Shown here one piece after another: positions 7,143 through 14,278 of a stretch of 16,190 nucleotides of DNA; position 1 is the stretch's first letter; every line of letters starts with the position of its first letter. The DNA comes from CAYSLC01 sp964431545 (lineage in GTDB: Bacteria; Desulfobacterota; Desulfobacteria; Desulfobacterales; JAABSP01): NCBI GenBank assembly GCA_964431545.1, contig CAYSLC010000130.1:1-16190 (forward strand), written 5' to 3'. Made by a program: the position numbers and the translations under genes. Under the pieces are notes generated by a model that saw only the letters and a program-made list of their open reading frames with translations, made no database searches and had not been told where the DNA came from.

Positions 7143-7826
7143 GTGGATGTCGGATCCGACCCGTGGAAATCCCTGCTCATAGAGGGGGGGCGGGCCCTGG
7201 GCGTCGATATCACCCCCGCCCACGTGGACCTTTTCACCATCCACGCGACGGAGCTGCTGCGGTGGAACCGACGGATCAACCTGACCGCCATCACCGATCC
7301 CAGGGAGGTGGCGGTCAAGCATTTCCTCGACAGCGCGGCGGCGGTTCCGGTCCTTCCGTCCCGGGGGAGGCTCCTCGACTTGGGATCCGGCGGGGGATTT
7401 CCGGGGATCGTCCTGAAGGTCCTGTTGCCGGGACTGAGGGTGACGCTCATCGACGCCGCCCGGAAGAAGGTCAGCTTTCAGAAGGAGGTCCTCCGAAGGC
7501 TGAGGCTTCCGGGGATCACCGCGCGGCAAGCCCGGGCCGAGGCGATGGACGGCCCGCCGTTCGATGTGATCGTGAGCCGGGCCTTTTCGGACCTCGGGCG
7601 ATTCCACGCGCTGGCGCTCCCCCTGCTCGGCGAGGGGGGATCGTGGGTGGCTATGAAGGGGAAGGCAGGTCCCGGGGAGATTCGATCCGTCCGGGAGGCC
7701 ATGGCGGCGGACCCGTCGACCGCGGTGACCGGGACGGATGTGGAGGTGACGACATATACACTGCCCTACCTGGGGGACATGCGGTCCATCGTGGTCCATT
7801 CCCGCTCGAATTCTTCCAGGGTGTAG
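7143..7826 (+). CDS. rsmG: 16S rRNA (guanine-527-N7) methyltransferase RsmG
   Basis: RsmG methylates G527 of 16S rRNA using S-adenosylmethionine. The protein of about 227 residues has the N-terminal helix with LLRWNRRINLTAITDP, the SAM-binding LLDLGSGGGFPGIVL (motif I, Gly-rich loop 81-88), the acidic LIDAARKKVSF, and VSRAFSDLGRF, all typical of the family; E. coli RsmG is 207 residues. I chose the GTG at 7143, 10 bases after the upstream stop; no in-frame ATG exists nearby and earlier starts lie deep in the GNAT coding region. The ribosome binding site is weak, which suggests coupling to the CoA-transferase gene. The final 61 bases overlap the convergent peptidase gene. The usual neighbours mnmG, mnmE and parA are not visible. 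Confidence 0.92.
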   Translation: MDVGSDPWKSLLIEGGRALGVDITPAHVDLFTIHATELLRWNRRINLTAITDPREVAVKHFLDSAAAVPVLPSRGRLLDLGSGGGFPGIVLKVLLPGLRVTLIDAARKKVSFQKEVLRRLRLPGITARQARAEAMDGPPFDVIVSRAFSDLGRFHALALPLLGEGGSWVAMKGKAGPGEIRSVREAMAADPSTAVTGTDVEVTTYTLPYLGDMRSIVVHSRSNSSRV

Positions 7827-9028
7827 CCCACGGCATCCGCCATGGCGGCCGACGGGTCCAGGCCCTCGGCCAGCAGCTCCAGGAGCGTCGTCACCGACCC
7901 GGTGCCGAACCGTTCCAGGAGAAACCGGGTCGCGGAGAGTGCCAGCGCATAGGCCTTGATCGGGCCGCCGCGATCCGATATGAATGGGTCGGGCAGGGAT
8001 CCCAGGGACGGAGGCTCGGAGGCGGCCAAAACCTCCGAGGCCAATGTCAGCTTCGCCGAAGTCGAAGGGTCCTCGGAAAAAAACTGGGCCAGCCCCTCGT
8101 TGAGCCACCAGGGGCACCTGTCCGACAGGGTGTCGTGGACGGCGGCGTGGACGTACTCATGGAACAGCACCGTCCGCAGGGTCTCGCTCCCGATGCCGGC
8201 CACCGGGATCTTGATGTGCCCTTCGTAGACGCCGCCGGCCCATCCGGGTGATCCGGTGATCTCGGAAAAGGCCTCCCGGGTCAGCAGGATCACCGGGATC
8301 TGCCGGTTGGGCCAGAGGTTGAGCCGTTGGCCGATCCGGAAGTGGGCCTCCTGGAGGATGTCGAGGACCCGGTCCTTCAGGTGGGGATTCCGGTCCCCGT
8401 CGAAACGGACCGAGAAGATGTGGTCGGCCTCGGTGTCGAAGCTTCGGCTCTCCCGCAATTGGCGTTGAAGATTGTCCAGGCGGGCCTTCACGGCCCGGTC
8501 GCCGGGGGAGAGGGAGACCGCGCGGGACCAATGGTGCCGGGCGTCCGCAAGGCGGTTGGTCAGGTAGTACGTCTCCCCCAGCAGTTTGTGGGCCGCCGCG
8601 TTTTCCGGATCGATGGCGGCGGCGTCGAGCAGGTGGTTTTCGGCGCCGACGTAATCGGCCAGCCGGAGGTATGTCCGCGCCAGGAGGATCAAGGTCGGCG
8701 GATCCCTGGGGGTCAACGCCAGGGCGGTTTCCAGGTGGGTGACGGCCTCCGGGAACCGGTTCCCGGAAAGCGCCGCCTCCCCGATCTTCCGGTGGCAGAG
8801 GGCCACGTATTTCCCGAGATCGGGATCTGCGTCGTGGCGTTCATAGAGGGGCTTCAAGGCATCGAGGGCCGCCTCCCATCGGCCGGTCTCCAGAAGTTCG
8901 GCCGTTCGTGGGTCCACCGTGATGGGGGGCAGGGTATCCCCATCGGCCTCGGCGAAGGGGACCGGGCCGAAAGCCGAACCCGCCGCCAGGAAAACCAGGA
9001 TCGGTAAAAAGCGACGCATCTGTTTCAT
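7766..9028 (-). CDS. Secreted TPR protein with peptidase-MA-like zinc metallopeptidase domain
   Basis: This 420-residue protein begins with a signal peptide (KQMRR, a hydrophobic stretch, cleavage probably near residue 26), so it is exported. Residues about 40-195 are TPR-like helical repeats (for example PENAAAHKLLGETYYLTNRL). Residues about 200-415 are a gluzincin-type peptidase domain: HEYVH at 290-294 gives the two His ligands and catalytic Glu, and Glu311 in WWLNEGLAQFF is the likely third ligand, as in peptidase MA-like families. The substrate is unknown. The ATG overlaps the yhbY stop (ATGA, 9025-9028), so it is translated as the second gene of a yhbY operon. Its 3' end overlaps rsmG on the other strand by 61 bases. 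Confidence 0.87.
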   Translation of the reverse strand: MKQMRRFLPILVFLAAGSAFGPVPFAEADGDTLPPITVDPRTAELLETGRWEAALDALKPLYERHDADPDLGKYVALCHRKIGEAALSGNRFPEAVTHLETALALTPRDPPTLILLARTYLRLADYVGAENHLLDAAAIDPENAAAHKLLGETYYLTNRLADARHHWSRAVSLSPGDRAVKARLDNLQRQLRESRSFDTEADHIFSVRFDGDRNPHLKDRVLDILQEAHFRIGQRLNLWPNRQIPVILLTREAFSEITGSPGWAGGVYEGHIKIPVAGIGSETLRTVLFHEYVHAAVHDTLSDRCPWWLNEGLAQFFSEDPSTSAKLTLASEVLAASEPPSLGSLPDPFISDRGGPIKAYALALSATRFLLERFGTGSVTTLLELLAEGLDPSAAMADAVGYTLEEFEREWTTMDRMSPR

Positions 9029-9354
9029 TGGTCGTCCTCCGACAAACGGGGCAAAACGATCTTCCGCTTCTCCGGGTCCGGATGTTCCCGATAGAAAAGG
9101 GCGATGTGGCCGAGGATGCCGACGCCCGAGGCCCCCGTGCGCCGTTCCAGCACATCCACGAGTTCCTGCTTCTGGCCTTTTTCCTTGAAATCGAGAAACT
9201 TCACCTTGATGAGTTCATGGGTGTCCAGGGCGGTTTCCAGGGACCGGACCACCGCGTCGGTAATCCCCTTCCGACCGATGAACACCACCGGCTTCAGGGG
9301 ATGGGCCGCGGATTTCAGATACCGTTTCCGAGCGCTCGACAGATGGGATGCCAT
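9025..9354 (-). CDS. yhbY: YhbY-type CRM-domain RNA-binding protein
   Basis: This 109-residue protein consists of one CRS1-YhbY (CRM) domain. It has LSSARKRYLKSAAHPLKPVVFIGRKGITDAVVRSLETALDTHE (given here in pieces: conserved HPLKPVV, the GRKG loop near residues 27-30, and HELIKVKFLD). YhbY-like proteins bind pre-50S ribosomal subunits and act in ribosome assembly. I chose ATG 9354 because GAAAGG lies eight bases upstream; the open frame continues to 9516 but the added part shows no family resemblance and overlaps a predicted RNA structure. The C-terminal 20 residues (DPEKRKIVLPRLSEDDQ) form a charged tail. Confidence 0.9.
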   Translation of the reverse strand: MASHLSSARKRYLKSAAHPLKPVVFIGRKGITDAVVRSLETALDTHELIKVKFLDFKEKGQKQELVDVLERRTGASGVGILGHIALFYREHPDPEKRKIVLPRLSEDDQ

Positions 9355-9372
9355 TACATGGACCTTTCGTCG

Positions 9373-9511
9373 ACAGGTGACTGACAATGGGCCGAAGCTG
9401 ATTCCCTTCCACAAGGTATACGCGGACGGGAGTCCCGTCAAGCTCCCACAGCCGTGGACAGGACCCCAATACGACGGCGGCGCTCCCCATGGGCGGGATC
9501 GATTCACCTGT
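9373..9511 (-). ncRNA. Possible structured RNA or yhbY 5' leader
   Basis: The perfect arms ACAGGTGA (9373-9380) and TCACCTGT (9504-9511) close a region of about 139 bases. Inside, ATGGG...AGC (9387-9398) can pair with GCT...CCCAT (9482-9490). GACGGG-AGT-CCCGTC (9425-9439) and CCAC-AGCC-GTGG (9446-9457) form hairpins. GGGAG (9428-9432) can alternatively pair with CTCCC (9443-9447). The shape, a closing stem with a branched interior, recalls 6S-like RNAs or riboswitches, but I cannot match it to a known family. The minus strand is preferred because the element would then sit directly upstream of yhbY. Base pairing alone does not fix the strand. The remaining 9512-9647 has no gene; CCCCG-ACCGGA-CGGGG at 9612-9627 is a minor hairpin. 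Confidence 0.35.
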
Positions 9512-9647
9512 TCCATCCATTTGAAATAACCGATAAGCTATGGTAGAAAGGCGGGATTGGAACATCCGATGCTACTTTGTTCCGGACCCGCGGGCGGGGC
9601 GGATGGGACACCCCCGACCGGACGGGGTTTGATCAAAAGGAAGATAG

Positions 9648-10739
9648 ATGACGTCTCCTGAAGCGGTTTTCAAAATCATAGAGGACAACAACTGTCCCCT
9701 CTATAAGCTGCACGACGAATTCCGGCTGTCGGGGCAGGCGCTGCTGTTGAAAAACAAACGGGAGAAGACGTTCATCACCACCTCGGTCATCAAGATTCCC
9801 CGGGACAAGCCCGCCTGCCGGATTCTGGTGGAGGACATCACCGCCGTCTTGATCAAGTACGAGAGCATGAAGAGCGTCCATCGGTGCGTGATCAACTGCA
9901 GCGGTTGCTCCGGGCTGATCCGGCTGGAATACAAGAAGGAGGCCAGGCCCGTTGTGCTGGCCCCCGCCAAAAAACACGACAGCAGCGACATCAGCGCGCT
10001 GGTGAGCCTGCTCTATATCTTCCCGATCTTCCAGACCCTCGATGAGAAGGATATCGAGAAGATCGTTCCCCTTCTGAAACTGAAAAAGTTTCCCAAAGGA
10101 ACGACCATCATCAAGAAGGGGGACCCCGGCACCAACTTATATATCATCATCTCCGGCAAGGTGGAGGTCCTGGTGGAGGATGATATCAGCATCGGCTCCA
10201 TGGAGAGGGGCGACGTATTCGGGGAGATCAGCCTGCTGGTGGGGACCCCGGTGGGGGCCAGCGTCAAGACCGTCGAGCCCACCCGGGTGCTCTTCATCAC
10301 CGGCAAGGATTTCAAGACCGTCCTCTCCCAGTTCCCCTCCCTTCAGAACTATTTCGCCCGGCTCATGGCCGAGCGGCTGGCCAAGACCAACGACGAGCGG
10401 TTCGAGGAGGTGACCTCCGGGATGATCGGCACCCTCAGCGAGATGTCCCCTTCGGAGCTGTTCCAGACCCTCAACCTCAACCGGAAGACCGGGGTCCTCA
10501 ACCTGGCCCTGCCCAAGGGGGCGGCCAAAGCCTTCTTCAATGACGGGGGGCTCATCCGGGTCAAATACGATGGAAGGGTGGACAAGGAGGCCTTTTTCGA
10601 ACTCTTGAAGGAGAAGAAGGGCCGATTCAAATTTGTCCAGGGGCTGCCGGACAAAGAGAAGGACAGACCCGAAATCGGAGATTTTATGTGGCTGCTGATG
10701 GAAGGCATCCGACAGATCGATGAGAATCCGCCCGAATAG
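9648..10739 (+). CDS. Sensor protein: Cys-containing N-domain, cNMP-binding fold, DUF4388 (copy 1)
   Basis: This is a 363-residue cytoplasmic protein. Residues 1-100 are a small N-terminal domain with Cys16, Cys57, Cys84 and Cys87 (CSGC) and a CPLYKLHDEF motif. Residues about 125-245 are a CRP-type cyclic-nucleotide-binding fold: FPIFQTLDEKDIEKIVPLL, IIKKGDPGTNLYIIISGKVEV, and a phosphate-binding cassette FGEISLLVGTPVGASV (191-206). Where CRP-type proteins have Arg contacting the cyclic phosphate, this copy has Val202. Residues about 259-345 are DUF4388/PATAN-like (ELFQTLNLNRKTGVLNL). There is no DNA-binding domain, so it is more likely a signalling adaptor than a transcription factor. AAGGAAG lies before the ATG. 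It is followed 57 bases later by a close paralogue. Confidence 0.82.
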   Translation: MTSPEAVFKIIEDNNCPLYKLHDEFRLSGQALLLKNKREKTFITTSVIKIPRDKPACRILVEDITAVLIKYESMKSVHRCVINCSGCSGLIRLEYKKEARPVVLAPAKKHDSSDISALVSLLYIFPIFQTLDEKDIEKIVPLLKLKKFPKGTTIIKKGDPGTNLYIIISGKVEVLVEDDISIGSMERGDVFGEISLLVGTPVGASVKTVEPTRVLFITGKDFKTVLSQFPSLQNYFARLMAERLAKTNDERFEEVTSGMIGTLSEMSPSELFQTLNLNRKTGVLNLALPKGAAKAFFNDGGLIRVKYDGRVDKEAFFELLKEKKGRFKFVQGLPDKEKDRPEIGDFMWLLMEGIRQIDENPPE

Positions 10740-10796
10740 AGGCTTCGGGTCGCCAGCGGGTCCCGGCCGGATCCGCCGTGCCCCCGAGGTACGCCC

Positions 10797-11891
10797 ATGA
10801 GCTTTCCAGAGGCGGTCTTCAAGATCATGGAGGACAACCACTGTCCCCTCTACCAGCTCGGGGACGAGGTCAAGCTGTCGGGCAAGGCCCTGCTGTTGGA
10901 ACACCGACGGGAGCGGACCTTCATCACCACCGCCGTGGTGAAGGTGCCGGAGGACAAGGCGGTCTGCCGGATCCTGGTGGGGGATCTCACCGGGGTCCTC
11001 GCGGAGTATGGGAGCGTCGAAAAACTCCCCGAACACTATATCACCAGTTGCGGCGGGTGTACCGGCACCGTCCGGCTGGAGCATCGGAGGATCCAGCGGG
11101 TGATCCGCGGAGGCGCCTACCCCACCGAGAGGATCACCGATGATATCGGCCTGGCCACCAAGCTGCTCAACAAGTTTCCCATCTTCGAGACCCTGGATGA
11201 GGCGGACATCAAACGGCTGGTGCCGCTGTTGAAGATGAAGAAGTTCCCGAAAGGGGCGTCGATCATCAAGAAGGGGGATCCGGGCTCCAACCTTTATATT
11301 ATCCTCTCTGGGAAGGCGGAGGTCCTTGTCGACGAGGGGATCAGCATCGGATACATGGAGCGGGGGGAGGTCTTCGGCGAGATCAGCCTCCTGATCGGCT
11401 CCCCGGCGGGCGCCACCGTCAAGGTGGTGGAGATGGTGACGGTCCTGCTGGTCTATGGCCGGGATTTCAAGCAGATGCTCGACATGTTCCCCTCCCTTCA
11501 GATGTACTTCGCCCGACTGCTGGCCAAGCGGCTCGCCAAGACCAACGTGGAGCGGTTCGAGGAGATCGCTTCGGGCATGGTGGGAAAGCTGGCCGAGAAT
11601 CCGCCCTCGGAGCTGTTCCAGACCCTCAACCTCAACCGGAAGACGGGGATCCTCAGCCTTACCGTCTCCCGGGGCATCGCCGAGCTGGTCTTCCGGGAGG
11701 GGAACCTGGTCCGGGCCACTTACGACGGACAGGAAGGTCAGGAGGCCTTTTTCGAGATGCTCAAGGAGCGGGAGGGGCGGTTCAAATTCACCCCCCGCCT
11801 CCCCAAGTCGGCCGAGGACGCCGGGGAGATCGGAGATTTCATGTGGCTGTTGATGGAAGGGATCCGGCGTATGGACGAGAGCGCGGCATGA
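10797..11891 (+). CDS. Sensor protein: Cys-containing N-domain, cNMP-binding fold, DUF4388 (copy 2)
   Basis: This 364-residue paralogue has the same three-domain order as the preceding gene and by eye about three in five identical residues. Cys16, Cys57, Cys85 and Cys88 (CGGC) match the four cysteines of copy 1; Cys80 of copy 1 is His80 here. The cassette FGEISLLIGSPAGATV (193-208) has Ala204 where the phosphate-binding Arg would be. The DUF4388 part (ELFQTLNLNRKTGILSL, NLVRATYDGQ) and the ending GEIGDFMWLLMEGIRRMDE closely follow copy 1. A GAGGT site lies six bases before the ATG. The gene is a tandem duplicate, probably co-transcribed with copy 1, and may form heteromers with it (inference). 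The ligand is unknown. Confidence 0.82.
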   Translation: MSFPEAVFKIMEDNHCPLYQLGDEVKLSGKALLLEHRRERTFITTAVVKVPEDKAVCRILVGDLTGVLAEYGSVEKLPEHYITSCGGCTGTVRLEHRRIQRVIRGGAYPTERITDDIGLATKLLNKFPIFETLDEADIKRLVPLLKMKKFPKGASIIKKGDPGSNLYIILSGKAEVLVDEGISIGYMERGEVFGEISLLIGSPAGATVKVVEMVTVLLVYGRDFKQMLDMFPSLQMYFARLLAKRLAKTNVERFEEIASGMVGKLAENPPSELFQTLNLNRKTGILSLTVSRGIAELVFREGNLVRATYDGQEGQEAFFEMLKEREGRFKFTPRLPKSAEDAGEIGDFMWLLMEGIRRMDESAA

Positions 11892-11955
11892 GGGGGGCGA
11901 CGACGTAAGGCATGGAAAACCGGATGGAAAAGACGATGAAAGGAATCGATTCCCG

Positions 11956-12150
11956 ATGGACTTGATCTTCGGCCTCCAGATGATTCCGGTTCTGGTGGCC
12001 GCCATCCTGGTGGGAAACTGGTTTCTGTCGGAGGTCCACAAGAGCCGGAGGGAGGGGGGGCCGTGGTACCGTCCCTATGTCTCGGCCCCCGGCGTTCTCA
12101 TCCTGTTGGTCCTGCTCGTCCCGGTGGTGGTCTGGTGGATGGGGATCTGA
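11956..12150 (+). CDS. Small two-span membrane protein
   Basis: This 64-residue protein has hydrophobic segments at about 4-21 and 45-62, separated by a charged loop (SEVHKSRREGGPWYRPY). The start has AAAGGA about 11 bases upstream. It lies 64 bases after the second sensor gene in the same direction. Clean hairpin topology, a plausible ribosome binding site and the same strand as its neighbours support a real gene. I do not recognise a characterised family. It could be co-transcribed with the sensors, or it could be an independent small gene. Confidence 0.6.
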   Translation: MDLIFGLQMIPVLVAAILVGNWFLSEVHKSRREGGPWYRPYVSAPGVLILLVLLVPVVVWWMGI

Positions 12151-12171
12151 GGGGGGACTCTCCAAAAAGAG

Positions 12172-12269
12172 TGGCGGAAGTGCATGGGAATCGAACCCAC
12201 CCGGGACGGTTTTAACGCCCCACACCGGATTTGAAGTCCGGGAGCCCCACCAGTGAGCTGCGCACTTCC
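12172..12269 (-). tRNA. selC: tRNA-Sec (UCA)
   Basis: The minus strand carries a selenocysteine tRNA of about 98 bases with encoded CCA. An eight-base acceptor stem, GGAAGTGC / GCACTTCC, is characteristic of bacterial tRNA-Sec. The anticodon loop CTTCAAA sits on a five-base stem (CCGGA/TCCGG) with anticodon TCA at 12232-12234. There is a long variable arm, and the T-arm GGTTCGATTCC is followed by the G73 discriminator and CCA. It overlaps no gene. Its presence implies that this genome encodes selA, selB, selD and selenoproteins elsewhere; none of the genes in this window shows an internal in-frame TGA. Confidence 0.96.
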
Positions 12270-12285
12270 GTTACATGAAACTGAC

Positions 12286-12313
12286 ATAATAGGATCGATT
12301 TTCGTTTTGTCAA
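12286..12313 (-). promoter_or_regulatory. sigma70 promoter of selC
   Basis: On the minus strand TTGACA (12308-12313) and TATTAT (12286-12291) are separated by 16 bases; the -35 is exact and the -10 differs at one position. The start of transcription would be near 12279, about 10 bases before the tRNA 5' end. It lies in the short divergent gap to the M20 peptidase gene, for which no equally good promoter is visible. Confidence 0.7.
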
Positions 12314-12341
12314 TCGGAAAATCGAGGGAAGGACGGATCCG

Positions 12342-13490
12342 ATGATCGACCGGGAGCGGCTGGCCGAAACCTTCATGGGGCTGGTCCGGATCGACAGCGT
12401 CTCCAAGCGGGAAGCGCGGCTGGCCCGGGAGTTGGAGGCGCGGCTTGCGGACCTGGGGGCCCAGGTCCTCTTCGACGATGCCGGGAAACAGTTGGACGGG
12501 GAGGTCGGCAACCTGATCGCCCGGTTCCAGGGGAACACCGATGTTCCCCCGCTGCTCCTCAACGCCCACATGGATACGGTGGAGCCGGGGGCCGGCGTGG
12601 AGCCACAGCTTACGGACGGGGTCTTTACCAGCCGGGGGGAGACCATCCTGGGGGCGGACGACAAGAGCGCCATCGCCATCCTCCTGGAGGTGCTCGAGGT
12701 CATTCGGGGGGAGCGGCTGCCGTGCGGACCCCTCGACGTCGTCCTCACCGTCTGCGAGGAGATCGGGCTCCGGGGGGCCAAGCATCTCGATTTTTCCAAG
12801 ATCCGGGCCGGATTCGGGTATGCCCTCGATGCCACCGACACCGAGGGGATTGTGACCCGTGCGCCGGCGGCCAACCGCTTCGAGATCGAGGTGATCGGCA
12901 AGGACGCCCACGCGGGGGCCGCCCCGGAAAAGGGGATCAACGCCATCCTGGTGGCGTCCAGGGCCATGGCGGGCCTGGAGATCGGCCGCATCGACCGGGA
13001 GACCACCTGCAACATCGGGTATATCCAGGGGGGCTCGGCGGTCAACATCGTCCCCAATCGGGTCACGATCCGGGGGGAGGCCCGGAGCCACGACGAGGGG
13101 AAGCTGGCGCGGGTCACCGAGACCATTCTGGACGCCTTCCGCCGGGCGGCGGAGGATCATCAAGCGGAGGCCCTTTCTGAATTGCCGAAAGCGAAAATCC
13201 GGCTGGAGCACGATTTCCATCGCACCCATATCGAAGAGGACCATCCCGTGGTGAGGCTGGCCGCCCAAGCGGCCGAGAACCTGGGAAGGAGGATGGCGAC
13301 AAAACGGTCGGGCGGCGGCGCGGACGCCAACATCTTTTTTCGGAAGGGGATCCCGGTGGGGGTTCTGGGCACCGGCATGCGGGACATGCATACCACCCGG
13401 GAATGGGTGCGGCTGGAGGATATGGTGAAAACGGCGGAGCTGGTGCTCGAAATCCTTCGGATCCACGCCTCCGGCGGGGGGAACCGGTAA
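12342..13490 (+). CDS. M20-family metallopeptidase, peptidase T-like
   Basis: This 382-residue protein belongs to the M20/M25/M40 zinc peptidases, closest to the PepT-like group. Metal-ligand and catalytic motifs are NAHMDT (His76, Asp78), LGADDKSA (Asp106), the catalytic pair CEE (Glu139/Glu140), YALDATD (Asp163) and the C-terminal DMHTTREWV (His350). The lid/dimerisation domain lies in the middle, with the typical HAGAAPEKGINAI segment. The family removes N-terminal residues from tripeptides or acts on related small amide substrates in the cytoplasm; the exact substrate is not known. GGAAGG lies about nine bases before the ATG. It stands alone in its direction, with divergent selC upstream and signal peptidase I after 76 bases. 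Confidence 0.88.
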   Translation: MIDRERLAETFMGLVRIDSVSKREARLARELEARLADLGAQVLFDDAGKQLDGEVGNLIARFQGNTDVPPLLLNAHMDTVEPGAGVEPQLTDGVFTSRGETILGADDKSAIAILLEVLEVIRGERLPCGPLDVVLTVCEEIGLRGAKHLDFSKIRAGFGYALDATDTEGIVTRAPAANRFEIEVIGKDAHAGAAPEKGINAILVASRAMAGLEIGRIDRETTCNIGYIQGGSAVNIVPNRVTIRGEARSHDEGKLARVTETILDAFRRAAEDHQAEALSELPKAKIRLEHDFHRTHIEEDHPVVRLAAQAAENLGRRMATKRSGGGADANIFFRKGIPVGVLGTGMRDMHTTREWVRLEDMVKTAELVLEILRIHASGGGNR

Positions 13491-13566
13491 CCCCCCTTGC
13501 TCGGGCGACCGAGACCGGAAATCGAACCCGTAACCCGATGATGCGATACAACCCTATGGATCATTC

Positions 13567-14241
13567 ATGAAAGAAAAGGTGTCGGAAGAGCTATTGAAGA
13601 CAGAGACGTCCGTGACCAAAAAAGAGGAAAAGACCAAGAAAAAGAGCGGGCTTCGGGAGAACATCGAAGCCATCATCGTGGCCGTCATCCTCGCCCTGTT
13701 CATCCGGACCTTCGTGGTCCAGGCCTTCAAGATCCCCTCGGGCTCCATGAAGGAGACCCTCAAGATCGGGGACCACATCCTGGTCAACAAGTTTCTCTAC
13801 GGCGTGAAACTGCCGTTTATCCAGAAGACGATCATTCCGGTCTCCGAGCCGGACCGGGGGGATATCATCGTCTTCGAGTTTCCCGAGGACCCGGACAAGG
13901 ATTTCATCAAACGGGTGGTCGCCCTGGAGGGGGACACCGTGGAGGTCCGGAACAAGAAGGTCTACGTCAACGGAAAGAAGGTGGAAGGGGTCCATGCCAT
14001 CCACACCGATCCCCACACCATCCCCGGGGTGATGCAGCCCCGGGACAATTTCGGCCCGGTGACCGTCCCCAAGGACGCCCTCTTCGTCATGGGGGACAAC
14101 CGGGACCACAGCTACGACAGTCGCTTCTGGGGGTTCGTCGATCTGAAGGCCGTCAAGGGAAAGGCGTTCATCATCTACTGGTCCTGGGACCGGGACGAGT
14201 TCGGGGTCCGCTGGTCCAGGATCGGAAAGCTCCTCAAATAA
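13567..14241 (+). CDS. lepB: Signal peptidase I
   Basis: This is a 224-residue type I signal peptidase (S26). A highly charged N-terminal tail of about 30 residues precedes a single membrane span (about 33-51). The catalytic Ser60 lies in FKIPSGSMKETL and the general-base Lys115 in FIKRVVALEGDTV. The late MGDNRDHSYDSRFWGFV block completes the family set. It removes signal peptides from exported proteins at the outer face of the inner membrane. No convincing ribosome binding site precedes the ATG at 13567; an ATG at 13556 stops after four codons. It lies 37 bases before the pilR-like gene and is probably in the same transcript. Prepilins are cleaved by PilD, not by this enzyme, so the linkage to pilin genes need not be functional. 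Confidence 0.93.
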   Translation: MKEKVSEELLKTETSVTKKEEKTKKKSGLRENIEAIIVAVILALFIRTFVVQAFKIPSGSMKETLKIGDHILVNKFLYGVKLPFIQKTIIPVSEPDRGDIIVFEFPEDPDKDFIKRVVALEGDTVEVRNKKVYVNGKKVEGVHAIHTDPHTIPGVMQPRDNFGPVTVPKDALFVMGDNRDHSYDSRFWGFVDLKAVKGKAFIIYWSWDRDEFGVRWSRIGKLLK

Positions 14242-14278
14242 CGAGGAACCCCCGGAACGATCGAACCGGATTTCAGCC

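Noticed and set aside
9025..9516. Longer 163-residue version of YhbY
   Set aside because: The N-terminal 54 residues have no resemblance to the family, and the start at 9354 has a good ribosome binding site. The extension overlaps the predicted RNA structure.
10137..12041. Very long open frame on the minus strand opposite both sensor genes
   Set aside because: It shows the same repeated pattern twice because it mirrors the duplicated plus-strand genes. No start signal or recognisable domain is present.
12158..12173. Hairpin ACTCT-CCAAAA-AGAGT between the small membrane protein gene and selC
   Set aside because: The stem is only five base pairs, has no T-run on either strand and touches the CCA end of selC, so I do not call it a terminator.
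13500..13550. tRNA-like T-arm (GGGTTCGATTTCC on the minus strand) between the M20 peptidase and lepB
   Set aside because: No acceptor stem, anticodon stem or CCA could be assembled around it, so it is at most a degenerate fragment. No integrase or repeat suggests an attachment site.
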